From: Listeria monocytogenes | GTDB taxonomy: Bacteria; Bacillota; Bacilli; Lactobacillales; Listeriaceae | Length of the DNA: 64,000 bases | Reading direction: 5' to 3' | NCBI RefSeq assembly: GCF_013282665.1 | Contig: NZ_CP054041.1 | Coordinates: 1,002,501-1,066,500 of the forward strand | Part shown: piece by piece, positions 43,668-53,060 of the stretch | How the letters are laid out: the number at the start of each line of letters is the position of its first letter | How positions within the stretch are numbered: the first letter of the stretch is position 1 | Position numbers and translations under genes: made by a program | The notes under the pieces: model-generated | Told to the model about the DNA's origin: nothing | The model's database searches: none | What the model saw: the letters and a program-made list of their open reading frames with translations, nothing else

Positions 43668-43724
43668 ATAAATCGCTCCTTTGTTTTTGAGACACTAGTT
43701 AGAAAATACCCAATTCGTTTTACC

Positions 43725-45077
43725 TTAAACTATCTCGGGATTTTTAAAAATTCGGCGCCATGTTTTACTCATAATCACTAGACAGACGGTGAACGCGCCT
43801 AAATCTGCTAATGGGAAGGCGTACCAAATACCATCTAAACCGAAGAACTGTGGCAAAATAAGTAAAAGTGGTACTAAACAGATGATTTGGCGCATTAGGG
43901 AGATGATAAATGAAATTCTTGCTCGACCAAGCGCTTGATATAGTCCTCCGCAGACAATTTGGAAACCGATTGTTGGCGCAGCTAGAAGCATAAATCTAAC
44001 AGCGGTTGTTCCTTGGGCGATTAGCTCTGGGTCGTTAGAGAAAATTCGTACGAGCATTCCTGGGAAAATTTCTACCAAGCCCCAAGCAATTAGTGACATT
44101 ACGGTCGCAGCAATCATAGACACTTTGACAGCTTTCATTACGCGTTCGAATTGTCTGGAACCGTAGTTGAAGCCGACGATTGGTTGCATCCCTTGTGTGA
44201 CACCATTGATTGGCATAATGACGAACGACGCAATCCGGTTCGCAATTCCGTATACTGCAATTGCCATTGTTCCACCATAAATATTAAGCATCCAGTTTAC
44301 CGCAACCGTTACGATACTACCCGCGGACATCATAATAAATGACGGGAATCCGATTGCCATAATCCGGCGAATCAGCGGGAAATCCATTCGGAATGAGAAC
44401 CCTTTTAAAGATAAAGTACTTTTGCCTGATAAAAAGTAAATCAAGAGCCAAATCGCGCCAACAGCCTGTGCAATAACAGTTGCAAGGGCAGAACCACGGA
44501 CTCCCATACCGAATCCCATAATGAAAATCGGGTTTAAAATCATATTTAATATAGCGGAAATAATCATAGTTAACATCGCTGTTTTTGCATTACCTTCCGA
44601 ACGAACGATATTATTCATCGCCATCGCAAAAGTTTGGAATACTGCACCTAGTAAAATAAGTGATAAGAAATCACTGGCAATATCATGAATATCCGCTGGT
44701 GCCCCAAAAAGCGTAATAAGTGGATCTAAAAAAATAAAGGTTACAATTGCAATAAAAATGCTAGAAATAAGTACTAACCAAATAACTTGATGGAATACTT
44801 TATCCGCATGTTTTTGTTCGCCGGCACCGAGCGAGCGGGAAATAATCGACGCACCCCCAATCCCAAACATTGCTGCCATCGCCATTAGTATCATTTGGAC
44901 CGGGAAGGCAATCGAAAGTGCTGCAACCCCTGATGGACCAACGCCATATGACACAAAAATCGTATCAACAATATTATACATTCCCATAACAAACATGCCG
45001 ATAAATGCCGGTATCGACAATCTCGCCATGAGTGAAGGAATGCTATCTTCACCTAATCGTTTACTCTGTTCTTTCAT
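43725..45077 (-). CDS. MATE family multidrug efflux transporter
   Basis: 450-aa, twelve-helix Na+/H+-coupled efflux protein of the NorM/MATE group. Start PSLMARLSIPAFIGMFVMGMYNIVDTIFV; internal duplication with GFNYGSRQFERVMKAV in the second half. Overlaps the marR-like gene by 4 bp, so the two are translated together and the regulator probably controls the pump. Confidence 0.93.
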   Translation of the reverse strand: MKEQSKRLGEDSIPSLMARLSIPAFIGMFVMGMYNIVDTIFVSYGVGPSGVAALSIAFPVQMILMAMAAMFGIGGASIISRSLGAGEQKHADKVFHQVIWLVLISSIFIAIVTFIFLDPLITLFGAPADIHDIASDFLSLILLGAVFQTFAMAMNNIVRSEGNAKTAMLTMIISAILNMILNPIFIMGFGMGVRGSALATVIAQAVGAIWLLIYFLSGKSTLSLKGFSFRMDFPLIRRIMAIGFPSFIMMSAGSIVTVAVNWMLNIYGGTMAIAVYGIANRIASFVIMPINGVTQGMQPIVGFNYGSRQFERVMKAVKVSMIAATVMSLIAWGLVEIFPGMLVRIFSNDPELIAQGTTAVRFMLLAAPTIGFQIVCGGLYQALGRARISFIISLMRQIICLVPLLLILPQFFGLDGIWYAFPLADLGAFTVCLVIMSKTWRRIFKNPEIV

Positions 45078-45523
45078 TCAGATTCTCCTCCTTCGACTGC
45101 TATAATCGCATTATCTGAAAGTCGTCCTATCAAATGCATTAAGTCATCTTTTTCCTTTTCACTAAAATTCGCTGTTAAAAGTGCAGACCATTCTACTGTC
45201 ACTTCTTCAATTAAATCGCGCATCTGAAAACCAGTTCCCGTCACAAAAATCCGCTGAATACGCCTATCTTTCGCATCAATTTCACGGCGAATCATCCCCA
45301 GTTCTTCTAAGCGCTTAATGTGCCTTGTCACACTTGCTTTATCGACCATAAACCTTTTCGCCATAGATTCTTGAGAAATACCATCTTCTTTATACAGCGT
45401 CCATAAATAACGTAATTGACCTATATTAAGACCAGTTTCTAGTAATTTTTTATTTTTAAAAGTGCTTTCTGAACGATGAATAATTGCGATGGCTTTTGCT
45501 AAACTTTCCTGTCTATCTGCCAT
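45074..45523 (-). CDS. MarR family transcriptional regulator
   Basis: 149-aa repressor with a winged helix: SQESMAKRFMVDKASVTRHIKRLEELGMI (about 54-82), then the wing IDAKDRRIQRIFVT. First gene of a two-gene unit with the MATE pump. Two similar operators flank its promoter. GGAGTC precedes the ATG. Confidence 0.93.
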   Translation of the reverse strand: MADRQESLAKAIAIIHRSESTFKNKKLLETGLNIGQLRYLWTLYKEDGISQESMAKRFMVDKASVTRHIKRLEELGMIRREIDAKDRRIQRIFVTGTGFQMRDLIEEVTVEWSALLTANFSEKEKDDLMHLIGRLSDNAIIAVEGGESE

Positions 45524-45561
45524 TTATCCGACTCCTCATAAAAAAATCCGCCACATAATTA

Positions 45562-45612
45562 GTTGCGGCGTCAACCATTATAGTATAGCAGGATTTTAGT
45601 TGACTGCGCAAC
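45562..45612 (-). promoter_or_regulatory. Promoter with two GTTG-N6-CAAC operators for marR-MATE
   Basis: Two sites of the same form, GTTG-CGGCGT-CAAC (45562-45575) and GTTG-ACTGCG-CAAC (45599-45612), lie 37 bp apart centre to centre. Between them is an extended -10 (TGCTATACT on the minus strand). This fits MarR autorepression. Confidence 0.65.
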
Positions 45613-45692
45613 CTTTTTATTTCCCAGGCAATAATTTGACTTCCTATCTTTCTTTTGTAAAAATAAAGAGTAGAGAAGGGGTGCTATCCACT

Positions 45693-46574
45693 GTGCATAT
45701 TAAAATATTAAAAAATAGATATCCCAATATAGTTATTTCAAAAAACCCAATAAAATCCAGCTCAGATACGATTTCTTTTTTCGAAGAACCGTATTATTTT
45801 ACTATTCCTAAGAGCAATCTCTCAGAAGAAGAAGCGATGTTATTACATACGTTATTTCCAGAACCATTACCAACATTTACAAAAGAATCTACTCAGTTTT
45901 GGTTTGATTTGTTATTCGGAAATAAAGAATTGGTGATGACGAACGAGAAAGAAACATATCGCATTACGCAGTTCCATATTAAGACTGCTACAACTAAAAG
46001 CATGTTACAAGAATGGCAAAAAGCTTTGCTGAGTTTTTTTAGTCCAGAAGCTGAGTTAATTATGTTTTCGACTAACTACGGTGTTATTGTTGAAAAATCA
46101 ACGGGGTCGCTACTTGGCGAAGAGGAACTAATTGCTGTTGCCAGTACACTTGAAAATGATTTCTATATACAATCCACTTTTTTCATGGGACTTTTCCATC
46201 CGTTAAATGATCGATTGCGTGGCTTATTTGCTGAAGAACGTGCCATTTTCAACCATAATAATCGTGAGGTAGTTCAGACTGTGGCTTCCGAAAGTTTAAA
46301 AGTTATCGCGCTTCGAATGAAAGAAAGTTTAATCACGAATGAACTCAACGACCTTTTCCATCAAGATGACACTTGGATTCCACTGATTCATACGTTATTT
46401 AAGAACCAAGGAAACATCAGTCTCACAGCTAAAGAGCTTTTTATGCACCGGAATACTATTCAATATCGTTTGGACAAATTCTATGAACAAACAAACTTAT
46501 CGCTCCGCAAAATGGACGGGTTGCTCTTAGCTTATCTGTCTACACTTCAAACAAATAATAGCAATCATGAATAA
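45693..46574 (+). CDS. CdaR/PucR-type regulator with C-terminal HTH_30
   Basis: 294-aa protein with an unassigned N-terminal two-thirds and a C-terminal HTH_30 domain (KNQGNISLTAKELFMHRNTIQYRLDKF) typical of the CdaR/PucR group. Start taken at GTG 45693 with AGAAGGGG eleven bases upstream; the frame also opens at TTG 45600, inside the marR operator. Target unknown. Confidence 0.82.
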   Translation: MHIKILKNRYPNIVISKNPIKSSSDTISFFEEPYYFTIPKSNLSEEEAMLLHTLFPEPLPTFTKESTQFWFDLLFGNKELVMTNEKETYRITQFHIKTATTKSMLQEWQKALLSFFSPEAELIMFSTNYGVIVEKSTGSLLGEEELIAVASTLENDFYIQSTFFMGLFHPLNDRLRGLFAEERAIFNHNNREVVQTVASESLKVIALRMKESLITNELNDLFHQDDTWIPLIHTLFKNQGNISLTAKELFMHRNTIQYRLDKFYEQTNLSLRKMDGLLLAYLSTLQTNNSNHE

Positions 46575-46594
46575 ATAATCATGGTTGCTTTTTC
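46560..46594 (+). terminator. Terminator overlapping the end of the CdaR-like gene
   Basis: AGCAATCATG pairs with CATGGTTGCT, followed by T residues. The stop codon is within the loop. Confidence 0.82.
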
Positions 46595-46596
46595 GC

Positions 46597-46627
46597 TTGA
46601 CTTAAAGTTCACTTCAAGGAATACAGT
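46597..46627 (+). promoter_or_regulatory. MerR-type promoter with 19-bp spacer
   Basis: TTGACT (46597-46602) and TACAGT (46622-46627) are 19 bp apart. The spacer and -35 carry a dyad CTTGA...TCAAG, like the AdhR operator of B. subtilis. It is upstream of the MerR gene itself. Confidence 0.7.
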
Positions 46628-46712
46628 TATTATAGAAAATCAGTAAAGGAGAATGGCTATGACCAAAAATAAAATTAGTTTTTATGTGGTGGACGCTTCG
46701 GAGGACTTAACA

Positions 46713-47093
46713 ATGAATATCAAAGAAGCTAGTGAAAAAAGTGGCGTTTCTGCCGATACAATTCGCTACTACGAACGCATTGGTTTAATTCCACCTATAC
46801 ATCGTAATGAAAACGGGATTCGCAAATTTGGCGCAGAAGACATACGTTGGATTTTGTTTAGTCGCCAAATGCGCCGAGCTGGTTTATCTATTGAGGCTTT
46901 AATCGATTATTTGGCACTTTTCCGTGAAGGAGAGGATACACTGGAAGCTCGTGTCGAATTGCTGAAAGAACAACGAATTGAACTAAAAAAACGGATGGAC
47001 ATGATGCAAGAAGCACTTGATCGACTTGATTTCAAAATTGATAATTACGACACACACCTTATTCCTGCGCAGCAAAAACTAAAAGACTTTTAG
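46713..47093 (+). CDS. MerR family regulator, AdhR-like
   Basis: 126-aa regulator: HTH with NIKEASEKSGVSADTIRYYERIGLIPP (residues 2-28), then a dimerisation coiled coil (about 80-115). No cysteine is seen in the usual aldehyde-sensing position. Start taken at ATG 46713, with CGGAGG eight bases upstream and a family-typical N terminus. An in-frame ATG at 46659, also with a good ribosome site, would add 18 residues. No target gene adjoins on the same strand. Confidence 0.87.
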   Translation: MNIKEASEKSGVSADTIRYYERIGLIPPIHRNENGIRKFGAEDIRWILFSRQMRRAGLSIEALIDYLALFREGEDTLEARVELLKEQRIELKKRMDMMQEALDRLDFKIDNYDTHLIPAQQKLKDF

Positions 47094-47165
47094 TGTTGAA
47101 TCTACAAGCGTCAAACTGGATGAAACCACATGTTTAGGAGCAGTTTCTGATGGATACTTTACGCA
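47083..47165 (+). pseudogene. Possible gene remnant after the AdhR-like gene
   Basis: An open frame with no start reads VESTSVKLDETTCLGAVS then DGYFTHKDPLALL, protein-like composition resembling a reductase C terminus. It runs out of the MerR gene end and into a terminator. It might be the lost target gene of the regulator. Weak evidence. Confidence 0.25.
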
Positions 47166-47204
47166 CAAAGACCCGCTTGCCTTGCTAGAAGGTTCGCGGG
47201 TCTT
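47164..47204 (-). terminator. Hairpin after the HAD gene
   Basis: Stem AAGACCCGC/GCGGGTCTT with a short T tail on the minus strand, just after the HAD gene stop. Confidence 0.65.
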
Positions 47205-47206
47205 AC

Positions 47207-47818
47207 TTATTTATTTACATAAGCTAAAATATCTTCTGGTTTTTCGAAAATCAATTCTGCCTTTTCGAAACCTTCTGTTGTTTTTGCGCCCCAAAGAGCT
47301 AAGCCAAAATGAGCTCCGGCCGCATGGGCGCACTTCATATCATACATCGAATCCCCAACATAAAGCACTTCATGCGGCTCCCTGCCAAGAATTTCTAACC
47401 CCTTCAATAATGGTTCTGGATGAGGCTTATGCTTTTCAGTATCACTTGCACAAACGATCGCTTGAAAATGATCCTGAATATTAAATGGATAAAAACCTTT
47501 TTCCATTTCTAACGCATTTTTAGAAGTAACAACGCCACTTTCTGGAATAGCATGCAGTACTTTATGAATACCTTCGAAAATCTCTACTTCTTCAATGAAA
47601 GAAGCTTCTCTTTCAATCCACTTATCCAATACTTTTTCTTGATCTAAAATGTTTAACTGTTCCACCGCAGCAGCTCCAGTAATCCCAAGTACAAAACGTA
47701 ATTCGTCCAGTTCGTAACTTAATCCTTCTTCGGCCAAAACCGCTTGAAGAGAATGCAAAACAGCTCTTTCCGTGTCTAGAATGGTTCCATCTACGTCAAA
47801 AATTATTGCTTTATACAT
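47207..47818 (-). CDS. HAD-IA family hydrolase (phosphoglycolate phosphatase-like)
   Basis: 203-aa HAD phosphatase: motif I FDVDGTILDTE with nucleophile Asp near residue 8, motif II VVTSKN, motif III Lys in KHKPHPEP, motif IV YVGDSMYDMKCA. Cap domain inserted after motif I. Substrate unknown. Single gene following the 122-aa protein. Confidence 0.92.
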   Translation of the reverse strand: MYKAIIFDVDGTILDTERAVLHSLQAVLAEEGLSYELDELRFVLGITGAAAVEQLNILDQEKVLDKWIEREASFIEEVEIFEGIHKVLHAIPESGVVTSKNALEMEKGFYPFNIQDHFQAIVCASDTEKHKPHPEPLLKGLEILGREPHEVLYVGDSMYDMKCAHAAGAHFGLALWGAKTTEGFEKAELIFEKPEDILAYVNK

Positions 47819-47831
47819 TTAAGCCCCTCCT

Positions 47832-48200
47832 TCAAGATTTAGCGAAGTTGTGATAATGATGCGTTGTATATCTCGTTTTTTTCTTATTATCAGCTTTATT
47901 AATTTCTAGATTTGTAACACCTTTATTTTGGAGTATATCCCGAAATTCGCGCAAATTATCATGAGAATTACCAGTTATCTCAAAATCAATATTATCACAG
48001 CTAAAAGTTAGCAGAATTTTAGCTTCTTCTCGAACAAGAGCAATCTTTGCTAATTTTGCAATTGGAAATGTTTGACGTTTTTTCATACCTAAGCTAAAGT
48101 TTTGGTCAAAAACAAGATAGTCTCTGTCAATGTAGAACTCTCCGAATTGATATTCCATTCCAAGTGCAGAATTAATCTTGCATACACCATCTAATTTCAT
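47832..48200 (-). CDS. Conserved hypothetical protein, PH/GRAM-like
   Basis: 122-aa soluble beta-rich protein: repeated strands (EYQFGEFYIDRDYLVFDQ, ILLTFSCDNIDFEITG) and a C-terminal helix, with a basic His-rich tail. It resembles bacterial PH/GRAM-type domains, but without a firm motif. ATG 48200 with AAGGAGG upstream is chosen. Possibly cotranscribed with the HAD gene. Confidence 0.75.
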   Translation of the reverse strand: MKLDGVCKINSALGMEYQFGEFYIDRDYLVFDQNFSLGMKKRQTFPIAKLAKIALVREEAKILLTFSCDNIDFEITGNSHDNLREFRDILQNKGVTNLEINKADNKKKTRYTTHHYHNFAKS

Positions 48201-48296
48201 CACATTCGCCTCCTTCATCACCTTATATATTAGTTTTAAATGATGAAATGGGTTTCATGTCAAGCAATATTATAAAATATTATTCAAAAAGGGTTT

Positions 48297-49253
48297 TTAT
48301 ACTGTTTTCCTTTTAATTAATTCATGTTCTACTTTGATTCTTTGTAGTTTACCTTGTTCAAAAATCGAAAAAGCATTCGCGCCGAGTTTTTTCAGATGAT
48401 GGTCAAGGGTAGTGATTTCTAAAGCTTTACCGATTGGGAGATTTTCCTGCCCTAAGATAGCAACATCTTCTGGTACGCGCAAACCAAGTTCTTTTACATG
48501 ATACATCACGCCGGCCGCAACCTCATCACCATTTGCATAAATCGCATCAGGCCAATCTTTCCCTTTCGCAAAAAAGTGTTCAGCTGCCTTTATACCATCT
48601 TCCAACGTGTAACACTCACTTAAAAAACGATTATCTCCAACTGAGCCATAAACCTGCTCATACGCATTAATCTTTCCATATGTACTTGTGCTTTCTCGTG
48701 ACGCTCTTCCCGCAGTGAATGCGACTTTTCTATAACCTTCCTCTCGCAAAAATTCAAATCCTGCTCGATAAGCTTTCACCCGGTCAATATAGGAGCAAGA
48801 TATTTCTTTAGATTCTACATATTCACAAGCAATAATCGGACCATACGCTACATATGGCAAAATCACTTCCCAATTATTCGCACGGGAAGTAATAATTAAT
48901 CCATCCACTTGTTTTGTTTTAAGACGCATTAAGTACTTTTCTTCTTCTTTTGGGTCATATCCAGTTGGAAAAAGCGTTACAGAATAACGATTTTTAAAAG
49001 CTGCTTCTAAAATACCATTTACAATTTTGTCAAACCACGGGTGATCATTATAAGGTATAATCACGCCAACCGTATTTGTTTTCCCACGCGCTAAGTCCAT
49101 GGCGCTACGGTTAGGTGAATAATCTAATTCATCAATAACAGCCTGGACGCGAGCTCTTTTTTCCTCCGCAACATACGGATGGTTATTGAGTACACGTGAT
49201 ACTGTCGTCACTGAAACTCCCGCTAATTTGGCTATTTCTTTAATATTTGGCAT
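48297..49253 (-). CDS. LacI family transcriptional regulator
   Basis: 318-aa repressor: N-terminal HTH (NIKEIAKLAGVSVTTVSRVLNNHPYV), hinge, then periplasmic-binding-like sugar domain with a YANGDEVAAGVMY segment. No sugar operon adjoins. It ends shortly before the 48200 gene. Ligand unknown. Confidence 0.92.
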   Translation of the reverse strand: MPNIKEIAKLAGVSVTTVSRVLNNHPYVAEEKRARVQAVIDELDYSPNRSAMDLARGKTNTVGVIIPYNDHPWFDKIVNGILEAAFKNRYSVTLFPTGYDPKEEEKYLMRLKTKQVDGLIITSRANNWEVILPYVAYGPIIACEYVESKEISCSYIDRVKAYRAGFEFLREEGYRKVAFTAGRASRESTSTYGKINAYEQVYGSVGDNRFLSECYTLEDGIKAAEHFFAKGKDWPDAIYANGDEVAAGVMYHVKELGLRVPEDVAILGQENLPIGKALEITTLDHHLKKLGANAFSIFEQGKLQRIKVEHELIKRKTV

Positions 49254-49273
49254 TTTAAAAACCTCATTCCTAA

Positions 49274-49309
49274 GAAAAAAGTGCGGACAGATTTCTCATA
49301 CCGCACTTC
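49274..49309 (-). terminator. Terminator after the CNNM-family gene
   Basis: Stem AAGTGCGG/CCGCACTT with a T run on the minus strand. Confidence 0.85.
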
Positions 49310-49320
49310 TATTTTTATCA

Positions 49321-50655
49321 TTAAGCCATCTGTTCAAGTTCGCTTGCTTGGATGTCTTTTTCGACACGAACTGAAACCAGCCTGGCATCATTCATTTCTT
49401 CTACTGTAAATCTTAGTGTACCGTATTCTACTACTACTTTATCATCTTCTTCTGGAATTGTTCCAGTTAAAGTAAGCACAAATCCAGCCACAGTATCTAC
49501 GCCACGTGATGGAAGTTCCACGTGAAACATTTTATTGAAATCATCTAGCGGCATGCGACCTTCTACGATAAACGTGGTCTCATCAATTTTCTTTACTTCA
49601 TCCGAAAATACGTCATTTTCATCGTCAATTTCGCCAACAATTTCTTCTAATAGATCTTCTACAGTCACAATACCTGCAACACCACCGTATTCGTCCATTA
49701 GAATTGCCATTTGATTTCTAGTTCTTTGCATATTTTTAAGTAAATCGTCAATAAACATCGTCTCTTGCGCAAAATACGCGTCTTTAACGAGTTCTTTCAC
49801 ATCAATGTTTTCAAAACCTGACTTTCTCGCTTCCGCAAAAAAATCTTTCATATGCAGAATACCTAGCACTGAGTCCTGGTCGCCTGTATAGACGGGAACT
49901 CTCGAAAAATTCTCATTTAATAATGCATCACAAAGTTCTTCTGATTCTGTTTCAGCATCAACCATAAACGCATCTGTTCGCGGCACCATCACTTCACGCG
50001 CGTATTTATTATCCATTTCAAACACACCACGAAGCATTTGTAATTCTTCTACCTCAATTACACCGTCACGCCGGCCAGTTTCAATCAGTAGTTGCATTTC
50101 CTCGCGCGTCATTTTATCATTATCCGTATTTTTCTCCATTCTCGTTAATTTCACAAGCATATCGGTTGAAAAAGACAGAAATTTTACGAACGGACGAAGC
50201 ACAACACCAACTGCCATGATTGGTCGTACAGAAACACGGGCAATTTTTTCTGATTTTTGAAGTGCTAAACGTTTTGGATAAAGTTCACCGAAAACTAACG
50301 TGATATACGATAGCACAATAGTTACGACAATAATGGATAACTCTTTCGCAAAACTACTTCCTCCAAAAACAGATTCAAGTCTAGTCGCAATACTAGTCGC
50401 AGCTGACGCACTGGAGAAGAATCCCGCAAGCGTAATACCAACTTGAATAGTAGCTAGAAATTTACTTGGATCGTCTACGAGTTTAGCTAGCATAACGGCT
50501 TTTTTATCACCGGTTTCTGCCTGGCTTTTCACACGATTTTTGTTCAGTGATACAAGTGCCATCTCTGCTGAGGCAAAGAATGCGTTGAGCATTGTCAACA
50601 CCACAATAAGAATTAACTGCAAGATAATCTGCTGACTCTCGGGGTCAGGGTTCAT
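49321..50655 (-). CDS. CNNM/CorC (HlyC/CorC, UPF0053) membrane protein
   Basis: 444-aa protein: N-terminal CNNM (DUF21) membrane domain (ILQLILIVVLTMLNAFFASAEMALVSLN, about 1-190), paired CBS domains (about 205-330, MVPRTDAFMVD and ILMDEYGGVAGIVTVEDLLEEIVGEI) and a C-terminal CorC/HlyC domain. The family is linked to Mg2+ export or resistance. ATG 50655 chosen with GGAGTGGAGAG upstream. Confidence 0.92.
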   Translation of the reverse strand: MNPDPESQQIILQLILIVVLTMLNAFFASAEMALVSLNKNRVKSQAETGDKKAVMLAKLVDDPSKFLATIQVGITLAGFFSSASAATSIATRLESVFGGSSFAKELSIIVVTIVLSYITLVFGELYPKRLALQKSEKIARVSVRPIMAVGVVLRPFVKFLSFSTDMLVKLTRMEKNTDNDKMTREEMQLLIETGRRDGVIEVEELQMLRGVFEMDNKYAREVMVPRTDAFMVDAETESEELCDALLNENFSRVPVYTGDQDSVLGILHMKDFFAEARKSGFENIDVKELVKDAYFAQETMFIDDLLKNMQRTRNQMAILMDEYGGVAGIVTVEDLLEEIVGEIDDENDVFSDEVKKIDETTFIVEGRMPLDDFNKMFHVELPSRGVDTVAGFVLTLTGTIPEEDDKVVVEYGTLRFTVEEMNDARLVSVRVEKDIQASELEQMA

Positions 50656-50772
50656 ATGGAACTCTCCACTCCTTATTTTCATCGAGAAAACGACCATGCA
50701 TTTTCTCTAAATATTCCGGACAATTTGCCGGTTAAGAAAATTTTATCACGCCACCCCTATTACTGCAAGGTT

Positions 50773-51462
50773 TCAAATCTCTGCGAAAACTTTCAAAGCG
50801 TCACTTTCCATCATTTCAAATGGATAAGGAAGCGAAATTCGTTCTTTATTTACAGCAAAAATTCGCGCTTTTTTATTTCGATAATCCGTTAAATTACAAA
50901 ACGGACTAACGCGGAAAGAAGTCCCTACTATAACAATCAAATCCGCTTGTCTAATAGCTGCAAGTGATTGATCTATCGCACTTTCTGAAATCGCTTCTTC
51001 ATAAAGCACCACATCCGGACGAATGACGCCACCACAACCCGAATGGATATCCGATTTCAAGTACTCCTGCGCGGTAACAGACATTCCGCATTTTTGACAA
51101 TAACAATGATATAAACTACCGTGGAAATTCACGACTTTTTTCGAACCCGCTTTTTCATGCAAACCATCAATATTTTGCGTAATAATCGTGACATCTTTTT
51201 CCGCTTCGATTTCAGCCATTTTTGTATGAATCATGTTTGGCACTGCATTCGGATAGTACATGTTTTCTGTAACAAACTGATAAAACTTCTCCGGTTCACG
51301 CACAAGACACGTATGACTCAGCATATATTCCGGGCTACTCATCCCAGCGTATAAGCCGTTTTTCGAACGATAATCCGGAATTCCTGAAGGGACAGAAACT
51401 CCCGCCCCGGTTAGAAAAACGATGTGTTCAGCTTTTTTGAGTGCTTCATTCAACTTATTCAT
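50773..51462 (-). CDS. NAD-dependent protein deacetylase, Sir2 family
   Basis: 229-aa sirtuin removing acyl groups from lysines with NAD+. NAD motif TGAGVSVPSGIPDYR near residue 18, catalytic His in NFHGSLYHCYC, TQNIDGLH, and zinc-binding CYCQKC with a Gly-Cys-Gly-Gly partner; one of the four usual Cys is differently spaced. Overlaps the HhH protein by 8 bp. Confidence 0.93.
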   Translation of the reverse strand: MNKLNEALKKAEHIVFLTGAGVSVPSGIPDYRSKNGLYAGMSSPEYMLSHTCLVREPEKFYQFVTENMYYPNAVPNMIHTKMAEIEAEKDVTIITQNIDGLHEKAGSKKVVNFHGSLYHCYCQKCGMSVTAQEYLKSDIHSGCGGVIRPDVVLYEEAISESAIDQSLAAIRQADLIVIVGTSFRVSPFCNLTDYRNKKARIFAVNKERISLPYPFEMMESDALKVFAEI

Positions 51463-51745
51463 TCTTTAAATTCCTTTCATTTGTATGTTGTTTATCTTTC
51501 CAGTTCCACCATTTTCGCAAATCAGTATCTTGGTCCGCTTCATCCGTTTCCGCAACATAGACTGCGCAGCGATACGTATAAAGTACACAAGGATCCATTC
51601 TCTCGCCTCGCTTATCGCAAGTATCCTCATATAACTCAATCGGATTCTTCCCTCTTAAATCAGCGACCTCTTCAATCCCAATTTCATTTAACATCAACAC
51701 CATTTTTTTACCTATTCCTGGTAATTTTATTAGATCAGTTGGCAT
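51455..51745 (-). CDS. Helix-hairpin-helix protein, Cdd1-like (pathogenicity locus family)
   Basis: 96-aa protein: N-terminal HhH ([20 protein letters not shown]), then [24 protein letters not shown] with three Cys and a C-terminal charged tail (WWNWKDK). Matches the Cdd1 (PF11731-type) small-protein family. Overlaps both neighbours, so probably made with the MFS transporter and sirtuin. Function unknown. Confidence 0.87.
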   Translation of the reverse strand: MPTDLIKLPGIGKKMVLMLNEIGIEEVADLRGKNPIELYEDTCDKRGERMDPCVLYTYRCAVYVAETDEADQDTDLRKWWNWKDKQHTNERNLKNE

Positions 51746-52943
51746 GATTCCCCTTCTCTCCGTGCATTTTTCGGTTGAAATAAAAACTGATTAGTACATT
51801 GATAAAAATAAAGCCAGCAACTACGAGGAAGACATCTCCGTAACCAAAATGAGCAGCAACACTTGACCCAACAAGCGGTCCGATGACATTCCCGATGTAT
51901 TGAAACGATTGATTATAACCAAAAATCCGGCCTGAAACCTCACGCGGTGTATTTTTTGTAAGCAATGATTGAACCGCTGGAAGCAAGGCGCCATCTGTAA
52001 GCCCTAATAAGAAACGTAAAATCCCTAGTTGTAACGGATTTTGTGCGAAAGCCATTGGAATTTGGAGTAACATGGAACCTATGAGCGCACCTAACAATAT
52101 TCGCTCCGAACCAATTCGGTCTCCCCATCTACCAAGTCTTGGTGCCGCAATAAGCGCCGCAACCCCAGGAACAGATGCAATCATCCCACTAATAAAAGCA
52201 ATGTTTTGCGCATTTCCTGCCAAGTCACGCACGTATAATGTCAAAATCGGGTTCACTGAGTTGGACGCAATTTGAATCATCATTGTCGTAATGAATAAGG
52301 AAATAATCAAGCCTGGGTTTTTAAGCGATAAGAAAACTTCTTTTCCCGACCGCATTTCCTTTTTTTCTACTGGTGTAAATTTCTCTTTTACGAAAAACAG
52401 TGTGAGAAAAAAACTACCTAAAAGAAGTACTCCTGTGATGTAAAACACCGGTCTGACGCCAAATGTATCCGACAGTGCTCCGCCAATTAACGGGCCAATT
52501 AGCACACCAGAAACTGCCGCCGTTGATAATGCCCCGAGAGCCCAGCCGCTACGATGACGAGGAACTTGTGTTGCGATAAGAGCATTCGCTGTCGAAATGT
52601 ATCCTGAAAAAATCCCCATTAATAAGCGCAAACCAACAAATTGGTATACATTACTTACGAGTCCCATCAGAATCATCGCTATCGCCATCCCTAGTGCCGC
52701 CCGTAAAAGCATAATTCTCCGTCCTTTTTGGTCAGCTAGTTTACCCCAAATTGGTGACATAATAGCTGATACTAAAAAGGTCGAACTGAGTGCGATTCCA
52801 GACCACATACTTACTTGATCTGGATTATGCACCCCTAATTCTTCAATATATAATGGTAAAAATGGCATGATTAAATTTAATCCGGTCCCGGTTAGAAAGC
52901 ACCCTACCCAGACAACATACAAATTCTTCTTCCAATTTTCCAT
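51735..52943 (-). CDS. MFS multidrug efflux transporter
   Basis: 402-aa, twelve-helix drug:H+ antiporter of the major facilitator superfamily. Motif A is [14 protein letters not shown] near residue 66, and motif C-like [10 protein letters not shown] marks exporters. First gene of the unit followed by the Cdd1-like and sirtuin genes. Substrate unknown. Confidence 0.92.
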   Translation of the reverse strand: MENWKKNLYVVWVGCFLTGTGLNLIMPFLPLYIEELGVHNPDQVSMWSGIALSSTFLVSAIMSPIWGKLADQKGRRIMLLRAALGMAIAMILMGLVSNVYQFVGLRLLMGIFSGYISTANALIATQVPRHRSGWALGALSTAAVSGVLIGPLIGGALSDTFGVRPVFYITGVLLLGSFFLTLFFVKEKFTPVEKKEMRSGKEVFLSLKNPGLIISLFITTMMIQIASNSVNPILTLYVRDLAGNAQNIAFISGMIASVPGVAALIAAPRLGRWGDRIGSERILLGALIGSMLLQIPMAFAQNPLQLGILRFLLGLTDGALLPAVQSLLTKNTPREVSGRIFGYNQSFQYIGNVIGPLVGSSVAAHFGYGDVFLVVAGFIFINVLISFYFNRKMHGEKGNHAN

Positions 52944-52983
52944 AAACCCACCTAGATTCTTCTATCGTTATCTTTAATTATTC

Positions 52984-53022
52984 CACAAAAAAAGCGAAAG
53001 TAAAACTAAACCCTTCGCTTTT
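52984..53022. terminator. Terminator between SH3 protein and MFS gene
   Basis: AAAAAAAGCGAA/TTCGCTTTTTTT stem with flanking A/T runs. Confidence 0.85.
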
Positions 53023-53042
53023 TTTGCTATATTTACATAAAA

Positions 53043-53058
53043 TGTTTCACGTGGAACA
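53043..53058. promoter_or_regulatory. parS-type ParB/Spo0J binding site
   Basis: Reads TGTTCCACGTGAAACA on the minus strand, identical to the site at 18899-18914 and a full consensus match. Just downstream of the SH3 protein gene. Confidence 0.88.
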
Positions 53059-53060
53059 TT

